A DNA stretch of 7,528 nucleotides from Flavobacteriales bacterium (GTDB taxonomy: Bacteria; Bacteroidota; Bacteroidia; Flavobacteriales_D; Crocinitomicaceae). This document shows, piece after piece, positions 1 through 6,111 of the stretch. The DNA lies in contig CANMFV010000044.1 of assembly GCA_947496835.1 (NCBI GenBank), forward strand, positions 1-7,528, given 5' to 3'. The notes beneath the pieces are model-generated. The model was not told the origin of the DNA. It saw nothing but the letters and a program-made list of their open reading frames with translations, and did no database searches. Both the position numbers and the translations under genes were made by a program. The number at the start of each line of letters is the position of its first letter. The stretch's first letter is position 1.

Positions 1-1
1 A

Positions 2-1171
2 ACAATTACATTAAAATGTTTGTTTGGATTTGAGCAAACATTAGTAGAGGAATTGGAAGAACTTGGTTACCCGAAAGCGGAGCAACTCAATCGAGCTGTT
101 CGGATCAAAGGAACATGGAGAGATGTGTACTATTTAAATCTATATGCACGTTGCGCTATTTCGATTCTTGTCGAGCTCGACAAGTTCTACATTAAATCAG
201 AAGAAGATTTGTACCGTAAATCAATGAAGATTAAATGGACCGAAATTTTCGACGGATCCAAAACCTTTGCGGTAAAAGGTGCTGTTTTCTCAACCTTATT
301 TAACAACACGCAATATCCGTATTTAGTTGTAAAAGATGCCATTGTGGACTCATTCCGCAATGAATTCGATGATCGTCCGGATGTTGAATTAAAGCGTCCG
401 CAAGTACTATTTGACTTATACATCAAAGAAAATGAAGTTACGATTTCCTTAAATACAAGTGGAATTCCTCTTTTCCAACGTGGTTACCGTGAAGCTGTCG
501 GAGATGCTCCAATCAATGAAGTCGTTGCTGCAAGTTTAATCCGTCTATCGAAATGGGACCGCAAGACAACCTTTCTTGATCCTTTCTGTGGATCTGGAAC
601 ATTATTAATGGAAGCCGCTTTGCTCGCATCAGGTATCCCTTCGAACATCGAACGTCAACATTATGCGTTTAAGAATTTAAAAAATTACGACGAAGCTGTT
701 TGGAATGACATCTATGACAATGCGCCAAGAAATGTCCGATCACTTCCCTGTCGAATCATGGGATCTGATTTATCCGATGAAATGATTTTAAAAACACGTC
801 GCAATTTACGTGCGATGAGTTTTGGACGCTTCATTGAAACAAAAGTGTGTTCCTTTGATGAAATCACCAAAGAAGAAGACGAGGCGATTTTTATCCTTAC
901 GAACCCACCTTACGGGGAACGTTTATCAGCGAATACACACGAACTATATGAAAATATCGGTAATTGGCTAAAACACACGATGACCAATTCTCAAGCTTGG
1001 GTGATTACCTCAAGTGAGGAAGGATTAAAATCCATTGGACTGCGTCCAAGTGTGAAACATAAAGTCTTTAATGGCGACTTGGAATGTAGTTTCCGAATGT
1101 TTGAAACGTATGCAGGGTCTAAGCGGACACATTTTCCGTTTGATGAGCAAGATGAACAAACAGAAAATTAA
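2..1171 (+). CDS. THUMP-domain class I SAM-dependent 23S rRNA (guanine-N2) methyltransferase, RlmL N-half/YpsC type (5' partial)
   Basis: This enzyme family transfers a methyl group from S-adenosylmethionine to the N2 of a guanine in 23S rRNA (G2445 for E. coli RlmL) in the cytoplasm. Seen, numbering residues from the TTG at position 20: an N-terminal ferredoxin-like/THUMP region over roughly residues 1-150, then a Rossmann methyltransferase domain. That domain has SAM-binding motif I DPFCGSGT at 187-194, an acidic motif GSDLS at 248-252, and the catalytic motif NPPYGER at 295-301, which is typical of enzymes that methylate exocyclic amines. The RlmK half (m7G2069 activity) fused in E. coli RlmL is absent, so this is the short form. 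The frame stays open upstream of position 20, encoding TITLKCLFGFEQ. Family members begin with similar residues, so the true start lies just before the window and TTG at 20 is unlikely to be the start. The gene converges on gltA across a shared terminator. The exact methylated base is inferred from family only. Confidence 0.93.
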   Translation, partial: TITLKCLFGFEQTLVEELEELGYPKAEQLNRAVRIKGTWRDVYYLNLYARCAISILVELDKFYIKSEEDLYRKSMKIKWTEIFDGSKTFAVKGAVFSTLFNNTQYPYLVVKDAIVDSFRNEFDDRPDVELKRPQVLFDLYIKENEVTISLNTSGIPLFQRGYREAVGDAPINEVVAASLIRLSKWDRKTTFLDPFCGSGTLLMEAALLASGIPSNIERQHYAFKNLKNYDEAVWNDIYDNAPRNVRSLPCRIMGSDLSDEMILKTRRNLRAMSFGRFIETKVCSFDEITKEEDEAIFILTNPPYGERLSANTHELYENIGNWLKHTMTNSQAWVITSSEEGLKSIGLRPSVKHKVFNGDLECSFRMFETYAGSKRTHFPFDEQDEQTEN

Positions 1172-1177
1172 CCCCAT

Positions 1178-1215
1178 AAAAAAAGCCCCTGACGATTCTG
1201 TCAGGGGCTTTTTTT
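1178..1215. terminator. Bidirectional rho-independent terminator between converging genes
   Basis: A perfect inverted repeat: the left arm is seven A's plus GCCCCTGAC (1178-1193), the loop is GATTCT (1194-1199), and the right arm is GTCAGGGGC plus seven T's (1200-1215). The nine-pair GC-rich core is followed by a T run on either strand. It sits 6 bases after the methyltransferase stop and 3 bases after the gltA stop (1219-1221 read on the minus strand). It therefore plausibly ends both convergent transcripts and limits antisense read-through. Confidence 0.93.
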
Positions 1216-1218
1216 ATC

Positions 1219-2505
1219 TTATCGTTTCGAGATCTCTACATACTCTCGGTCCGTTTCGCCGATGTAAATCTGACGTGGACGACCGATTGGTTCTTTGTTC
1301 TCTGTCATTTCTTTCCATTGAGCAATCCATCCTGGAAGTCTTCCTAAAGCAAACATGACAGTAAACATTTCTGAAGGAATTCCTAATGCTTTGTAGATGA
1401 TTCCAGAATAGAAATCTACGTTTGGATATAAGTTTCTTGCTTTGAAGTATTCGTCTTCTAGTGCAACTTTTTCTAATTTCTTAGCGATATCTAACAAGGG
1501 ATCATTCACACCCAATTTAGCTAGAACCTCGTCACATGCTTTTTTGATGATGTTCGCACGTGGATCAAAGTTTTTGTATACGCGGTGACCAAAGCCCATC
1601 AAACGGAATGGATCTTCTTTGTCCTTCGCTTTCAACACCCATTTGTCTACATTTCCACCATCATTGTGGATTTGCTCCAACATTTCGATTACTTCTTGGT
1701 TCGCTCCACCATGCAGTGGACCCCAAAGTGCAGAAATACCAGCAGAAACGGTTGAGTATAAATTCGCTTGTGAAGAACCTACGATACGTACCGTCGATGT
1801 TGAACAGTTTTGTTCATGATCAGCATGAAGAATAAATAAGGTGTTTATAGCACTCACCACAACAGGATCCATTTTGTAATCCTCTGTTGGCATCGAAAAC
1901 ATCATGTACATGAAATTCTCACAATAATCGAATTTATTTTTTGGGTACATGAATGGATGACGGATGGAATTCTTGTATGCCCAAGCTGCTAATGTTGGCA
2001 ATTTCGCGATTAAACGGTGAATCGTTAAGTCTTTCGCTTCTTTGCTTCTATTTGGATCCAATGATTCTGGATAGAACGTTGCCAATGAAGAAATCATAGA
2101 TGAAAGGACACCCATTGGATGTGCTTTGGAAGGATATGCTTCAAAAAATCGTTTCATGTCCTCATGAACCAACGTGTGTTTTTTTATACTCCCTTCAAAC
2201 TCATTAAATTCTTTTTGAGTAGGTAAATCTCCATAAATGAGAAGATATGCAACTTCAATGAACGAAGCTTTCTCCGCTAATTGTTCAATTGAATATCCTC
2301 TGTAATGTAGAATTCCCTCTTCGCCATCCAAGAAGGTGATGGCACTTTTTGTTGCTCCGGTATTTTTGTATCCCGTGTCTAAGGTAACGTATCCAGTCAT
2401 GTCTCTCAACTTAGAGATATCGATGGCTTTTTCGTTTTCAGTACCTGTTACAACTGGAAGCTCGTATATCTTCCCGTCAAGTTCTAATTTGGCTAATTCA
2501 CTCAT
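1219..2505 (-). CDS. gltA: Citrate synthase (type II, hexameric-like)
   Basis: Condenses acetyl-CoA with oxaloacetate to citrate and CoA, the first TCA-cycle step, in the cytoplasm. The 428-residue product matches the usual length of bacterial type II enzymes (E. coli 427). Catalytic residues are all visible: His265 in WGPLHGGANQ, His307 in GFGHRVYKNFDPR, and Asp364 in NVDFYSGI, which correspond to E. coli His264, His305 and Asp362. The conserved HADHEQN segment begins at His227. An N-terminal beta-rich region (residues 1-60) precedes the helical core, as in gram-negative hexameric enzymes. The start ATG (2503-2505) gives a standard N-terminus; it is preceded by an A-rich stretch without Shine-Dalgarno, as usual in Bacteroidota. 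The gene lies 115 bp downstream of the peptidase gene on the same strand but has its own candidate promoter, so it is probably transcribed separately. NADH inhibition, known for some type II enzymes, cannot be judged here. Confidence 0.98.
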   Translation of the reverse strand: MSELAKLELDGKIYELPVVTGTENEKAIDISKLRDMTGYVTLDTGYKNTGATKSAITFLDGEEGILHYRGYSIEQLAEKASFIEVAYLLIYGDLPTQKEFNEFEGSIKKHTLVHEDMKRFFEAYPSKAHPMGVLSSMISSLATFYPESLDPNRSKEAKDLTIHRLIAKLPTLAAWAYKNSIRHPFMYPKNKFDYCENFMYMMFSMPTEDYKMDPVVVSAINTLFILHADHEQNCSTSTVRIVGSSQANLYSTVSAGISALWGPLHGGANQEVIEMLEQIHNDGGNVDKWVLKAKDKEDPFRLMGFGHRVYKNFDPRANIIKKACDEVLAKLGVNDPLLDIAKKLEKVALEDEYFKARNLYPNVDFYSGIIYKALGIPSEMFTVMFALGRLPGWIAQWKEMTENKEPIGRPRQIYIGETDREYVEISKR

Positions 2506-2584
2506 TGTTTTCTGTCGAAATATGTGTTTTGTATAAAAGTTTGCCCTAAATTACAAAAGAAACGTCGAATTCTGTTTCTCTCAT

Positions 2585-2615
2585 CTAAATTAATAACAAT
2601 TTAGTGACACTTCAA
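2585..2615 (-). promoter_or_regulatory. Candidate Bacteroidota-type promoter for gltA
   Basis: On the minus strand a -33 TTG (2615-2613) is followed by exactly 20 bases and then TAATTTAG (2592-2585), which matches the Bacteroidota -7 consensus TAnnTTTG at five of six fixed positions. The predicted transcript start near 2579 would give a leader of about 70 bases before the gltA ATG. The site overlaps a 7-bp inverted repeat (CTAAATT 2585-2591, AATTTAG 2598-2604), which lacks a T run and so is not a good terminator. I see nothing else in the 2506-2620 gap. The assignment rests on pattern match only. Confidence 0.4.
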
Positions 2616-2620
2616 GTTTT

Positions 2621-4777
2621 CTAAAGGTTCGTTTCAATGAAATTCAACATCATTTGAAACAAGTGATTACGGGTATTTCCACCATAAATCCCATGGTTTT
2701 TGTTTGGGTAAACAAATAACTCAAATTGTTTATTCGCTTTCACCATAGCACTTGTCATGTCCATCGTGTTTTGAAAATGCACGTTGTCATCCGATGATCC
2801 ATGAATTAATAAGTATTTACCTTTTACATTATCCACATAATTGATGGGAGAATTGCGATCGTACCCATCTGCGTTTTCCTGTGGTGTACGCATGAAACGC
2901 TCCGTGTAAATATTGTCATAATAACGCCAGTTTGTCACTGGAGCAACAGCTATGGCCATTTTGAACACATCCGCTCCTTTGGTAATTCCTAGTGAAGCCA
3001 TGAATCCACCGTAACTCCAGCCCATAATTCCAACACGGCTTGTATCAACATATGCATTTTTCGAATATTCTTTCACCGCATTGATGACATCTTCGATTTC
3101 CAATTTACCCAATTGTAAGTAGGTGCATTTCTTAAATTCTTCACCTTGGTACATTGTTCCTCTTGGATCAACTTGAAAAACGATGTATCCTTTTTGAGCT
3201 AATAATTGATGAAATAAAAAATCATTTCCATCCCAATTATCTAATACCTCGTTGTGACCTGGACCACCATAAACATTCACGTACATTGGATATTTCTTTG
3301 CTGCATCGAATCCAACTGGCAAAATAACAGAGGCATTTAACTTCACACCGTTCGCATTTATAACAATAAATTGTTTGGGTGACAAACGTTCTTTCTTCAA
3401 TTTATCCATAAAAGCTTGGTTGGACTCAAGAACACGCACAATGGATCCGTCACTTTTACACAGTGTATAAACAGGAGCTTGATTGGCATTTGAATACGTA
3501 TGAATGAAGTAGTGCATTCCGTTTAAGAATTCAGCTTCATTGTATCCAACCGTTGGTGTCAAATCGCGTTTGTTTCCTCCACTTGTTTCCACGGAATATA
3601 TAGACTTGTTTATCGCGCCTTTCTCGGCGGAACTAAAATAAATTTGTTTCGATGATTCATCAAAACCAAGAAAATCAATCACATCCCAGGGTCCGATTGT
3701 AATTTGTTTCACACTTCCATCAAAATTCAATTGGTAAATATGACGGTACCCACTTTCCTCACTTGTTCGAAGAATGGATTTTCCATCCTTTAGAATTAAC
3801 AAATTATCGTCAATATCAATGTATGTTTTGGATTTCTCTGTAAAGAAGATCTTACTTGAAACTTTTCCTTTAACGACATCAACTAACCAATAATTCAATT
3901 CACTTTGGTGACGATTCATGGTTTGAATAATCAATTGATTCGAAGCTGAAGACCAATTTAATCTCGGTATGTATTCATATTTACCAAGAGAAATTTGTTG
4001 CACTTTTTTTGAATCCAACGAAACACAGTGTGCCGTAACAACACTATTTACTTCACCCGCTTTCGGATATTTGAATGTGTAAGACTCTGGATAAAGTCCA
4101 CCGTATGTATCCATGCTATATTCAGGTACAGCTTTTTCATCAAAACGCAAGTAGGCGATGTATTTACTATCAGGAGACCAACCATACGCTTTAGTTATGG
4201 AAAACTCTTCCTCATATACCCAATCCGTCGTACCATTAATGATTTTGTTTCGTTTGCCATCTTGGGTTAATTTTTCAACTTTCCCAGTTGCTATCGTTTT
4301 AACAAATAAGTCATTTCCATGAATAAATGATACTTTCATTCCATCAGGAGAATATTCCGCTAACGTTTGTGGTGAATGAACGGCATCTAATGGACTTAAT
4401 TTTTGTGTTTTTAAGTCATATAAATAATATACAGCTTGATAGCTTCGGCGATAAATCGACTCAACATTCGTTAACAGAAGTAATTTTGACTCATCGGAAT
4501 TAAATTGAAAATCATCGAAGGCAATTTGTTTGCCATTTAGCTCAAGTTTTGAACCATCCAAAAACATCACACCTTTATCATTCAGGTCATTCATCGCATA
4601 TAAATAGAAACTACCGTCTGTTACTTTAATATAGTGCTCACCATCATTCATGGCTTGATATCCGCCAATTCGTTTCGGATTAAATTCATAATTTTTCCAA
4701 ATGCGTTCTACAGTAAGGTCTTGTGAGAAAACAATCGAACTAACAAAAGTTAGAATAAAGAAAATGCGGTTTTTCAT
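2621..4777 (-). CDS. Secreted dipeptidyl-peptidase IV-like serine peptidase (family S9B)
   Basis: The family removes N-terminal X-Pro or X-Ala dipeptides from peptides, usually in the periplasm or at the cell surface; here it would help digest proline-containing peptides. The 718-residue product begins with signal peptide MKNRIFFILTFVSSIVFS, with likely cleavage before Gln19. A DPP-IV N-terminal beta-propeller (about residues 85-435) is followed by an alpha/beta-hydrolase domain (about 490-718). The catalytic triad is Ser588 in GWSYGG, Asp663 in SSDDNVHF and His695 in NKNHGIYGG. The Glu190-Glu191 pair in DWVYEEEF matches the human DPP4 Glu205-Glu206 clamp for the substrate amino group, Tyr503 matches the oxyanion tyrosine, and Asn665 matches human Asn710. 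I chose the ATG at 4777. The frame extends to a TTG at 4825, but that would bury the signal peptide behind 16 residues and would lie inside the likely promoter. Substrate range (DPP-IV or another S9B specificity) is inferred. Confidence 0.94.
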   Translation of the reverse strand: MKNRIFFILTFVSSIVFSQDLTVERIWKNYEFNPKRIGGYQAMNDGEHYIKVTDGSFYLYAMNDLNDKGVMFLDGSKLELNGKQIAFDDFQFNSDESKLLLLTNVESIYRRSYQAVYYLYDLKTQKLSPLDAVHSPQTLAEYSPDGMKVSFIHGNDLFVKTIATGKVEKLTQDGKRNKIINGTTDWVYEEEFSITKAYGWSPDSKYIAYLRFDEKAVPEYSMDTYGGLYPESYTFKYPKAGEVNSVVTAHCVSLDSKKVQQISLGKYEYIPRLNWSSASNQLIIQTMNRHQSELNYWLVDVVKGKVSSKIFFTEKSKTYIDIDDNLLILKDGKSILRTSEESGYRHIYQLNFDGSVKQITIGPWDVIDFLGFDESSKQIYFSSAEKGAINKSIYSVETSGGNKRDLTPTVGYNEAEFLNGMHYFIHTYSNANQAPVYTLCKSDGSIVRVLESNQAFMDKLKKERLSPKQFIVINANGVKLNASVILPVGFDAAKKYPMYVNVYGGPGHNEVLDNWDGNDFLFHQLLAQKGYIVFQVDPRGTMYQGEEFKKCTYLQLGKLEIEDVINAVKEYSKNAYVDTSRVGIMGWSYGGFMASLGITKGADVFKMAIAVAPVTNWRYYDNIYTERFMRTPQENADGYDRNSPINYVDNVKGKYLLIHGSSDDNVHFQNTMDMTSAMVKANKQFELFVYPNKNHGIYGGNTRNHLFQMMLNFIETNL

Positions 4778-4794
4778 ACAACTAATTTGAAGCC

Positions 4795-4825
4795 CGAATT
4801 TAGTTATTGTCTGCGTATAAAACAA
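4795..4825 (-). promoter_or_regulatory. Candidate promoter for the S9B peptidase gene
   Basis: On the minus strand TTG (4825-4823) is followed by 20 bases and TAAATTCG (4802-4795), five of six fixed positions of the Bacteroidota -7 consensus TAnnTTTG. The transcript would begin near 4788-4790, only about a dozen bases before the ATG at 4777. If real, it rules out translation from the in-frame TTG at 4825. The spacing equals that of the candidate gltA promoter. Pattern match only. Confidence 0.45.
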
Positions 4826-4853
4826 CTGATGAGATTCGCTAACACAGAATTCA

Positions 4854-4876
4854 TGAAAGTTTAACCTGAAAGTTTA
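4854..4876 (+). repeat. 10-bp direct repeat beside the lamin-tail gene promoter
   Basis: TGAAAGTTTA occurs at 4854-4863 and again at 4867-4876, separated by ACC (13-bp period). The second copy ends in TTTA exactly where a -33 element would be expected for the TAAATTTG box at 4897-4904. This placement fits paired half-sites of an activator, but no regulator is known and chance duplication in AT-rich DNA is possible. Confidence 0.5.
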
Positions 4877-4904
4877 TTTTTTTTCAAAAAAAGACCTAAA
4901 TTTG
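4873..4904 (+). promoter_or_regulatory. Candidate promoter for the lamin-tail/T9SS gene
   Basis: TAAATTTG at 4897-4904 matches the Bacteroidota -7 consensus TAnnTTTG at every fixed position. Twenty bases upstream is TTTA (4873-4876), a one-base departure from the -33 TTTG. Transcription would start near 4910, leaving a leader of roughly 110 bases before the ATG at 5022. That leader holds two CACGTG palindromes (4916-4921, 4949-4954) but no convincing riboswitch or terminator-like fold. Confidence 0.45.
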
Positions 4905-5021
4905 TTAGAACTTAACACGTGTCCTCCTTGATGCATCTGTGCTGAAACCACGTGAAAAGAGTAATGACTTCATGAAATAACGTAAATATAAAAGTTTCAT
5001 GTTGCTTGTTTTTATTGGATT

Positions 5022-6080
5022 ATGAAAAAAATTTTACTGTTTATTACTAGTGTTTTAACACTGAATGCAACTGCTCAAAATTGTTCTGAATTATTTATCT
5101 CCGAGTACGTCGAAGGATGGTCTAACAACAAAGCGTTAGAAATTTATAATCCAACATCAAATCCTATAAACTTAAGTGGTTATTTTGTTGCTCGTTATTC
5201 CAACGGTGCTACTACAGCTACCGTTTCTAATTCAATTCAATTATCTGGAACAATTGCTGCACACGATGTATACGTAGCTGTTTTAGACAAACAAGATCCT
5301 AACGGAACTGGTCAAGAAGCTCCAATTTGGGATTCATTACAAGCAAGAGCTGACGGTTTTTATGCTCCTATCTATAATACATCAAACTCATTCTATTGGA
5401 ATGGGAATGATGCTGTGATGTTAGCTAAAGGAACGTTGCCTTCCAGCGCGACAACATTAATCAATGCAACAAATGTTCCTGGATTTGCCATTGTGGATTT
5501 ATTTGGGAAAATTGGAGAAAATCCAGCTAATGAAACTGGAACCTCTTCCGGAAATGATGGAGCATGGTCAACACAGTTCCCTTACAGTACCGGATTAGGT
5601 GTATTAATTACAAAAGATCACTCCATGATTCGTAAAGCGACTATCGTGAAAGGATCAACAACAAACCCTTCGTTTTTTGATCCACTTTTAGATTACGATT
5701 CCATTCCACCAGTGATTGTTCGTTTAGATGCAAATGGTGACACATTATACGGAACAAGTGGAAATCCAATTTTAGATGGGAACTGGAGTTCATTAGGAAC
5801 TCATAACTGTTCATGTAATCCTGCTGCAGTAAATGAAAATGAGGCCATCTCTTTGAGCATTTATCCTAACCCGAGTAATGGACTTGTGAACATTAAAAGC
5901 AATGGAAACATTCGTAAAATTCAAGTTTTAAACTCTCTTGGTCAATCCATTTACACACAATCAAACATCGGATCAAAGCCTCTAATTTCTCTTGACCTAA
6001 GTGATTTCAGCGGAGTTTACATTATCCGTATGACTGATTCAAATGGACAACAACTTATCCGTAAAATCATCTTAAGATAA
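5022..6080 (+). CDS. Secreted lamin-tail-domain protein with type IX secretion (Por) C-terminal sorting domain
   Basis: A 352-residue exported protein of unknown specific role. Seen: signal peptide MKKILLFITSVLTLNATAQ (cleavage near Ala18-Gln19), then a lamin-tail (LTD) domain over about residues 20-265. Its start CSELFISEYVEG and NNKALEIYNPT are hallmarks of bacterial LTD proteins, and it closes with WSSLGTHNCSC. A type A T9SS sorting domain occupies about residues 277-352, with YPNPSNG at 281-287, GVYIIRM at 331-337 and the basic terminus KIILR. By family knowledge, such a tail directs passage across the outer membrane by the type IX system and is then removed, leaving the protein surface-attached or released. 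LTDs in these proteins often accompany nucleases or other enzymes, but no catalytic domain is present here, so an adhesive or binding role is only a guess. The start ATG lacks a Shine-Dalgarno. A TonB-dependent receptor gene begins 31 bp after the stop, which suggests co-transcription. Confidence 0.92.
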   Translation: MKKILLFITSVLTLNATAQNCSELFISEYVEGWSNNKALEIYNPTSNPINLSGYFVARYSNGATTATVSNSIQLSGTIAAHDVYVAVLDKQDPNGTGQEAPIWDSLQARADGFYAPIYNTSNSFYWNGNDAVMLAKGTLPSSATTLINATNVPGFAIVDLFGKIGENPANETGTSSGNDGAWSTQFPYSTGLGVLITKDHSMIRKATIVKGSTTNPSFFDPLLDYDSIPPVIVRLDANGDTLYGTSGNPILDGNWSSLGTHNCSCNPAAVNENEAISLSIYPNPSNGLVNIKSNGNIRKIQVLNSLGQSIYTQSNIGSKPLISLDLSDFSGVYIIRMTDSNGQQLIRKIILR

Positions 6081-6111
6081 GTAAGACACTTTTTGTCCTA
6101 CTCAAGAAACG

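Larger units (their letters stand above)
4850..5001. other. Repeated TTCATGAAA words in the divergent intergenic region
   Basis: TTCATGAAA is found at 4850-4858 and 4969-4977, and TTTCATG at 4995-5001 forms an inverted repeat with CATGAAA at 4971-4977 (17-base spacer). TTCATGAA is itself a palindrome, so these could be operator sites shared by the divergent genes. They may equally be chance words in AT-rich DNA. The remainder of 4778-5021 shows only the promoter candidates and the direct repeat listed separately. Confidence 0.25.

Noticed and set aside
187..426. Minus-strand open frame of 79 codons inside the methyltransferase gene
   Set aside because: It lies wholly opposite a clearly conserved gene, shows no recognisable motif and looks like a shadow frame.
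1071..1358. Plus-strand open frame running from the methyltransferase tail through the terminator into gltA
   Set aside because: It crosses the terminator hairpin and overlaps two genuine coding regions in other frames; the translation resembles no family.
4916..4954. Two CACGTG palindromes in the leader of the lamin-tail gene, which could pair with each other
   Set aside because: Only six pairs form around a 27-base loop and the flanks do not extend the stem; six-base words of this kind occur by chance.
6081..6101. Short hairpin after the lamin-tail gene (GTAAGAC paired with GTCCTAC, one mismatch)
   Set aside because: The stem is weak, the T's are in the loop, and no T run follows, so it does not qualify as an intrinsic terminator.
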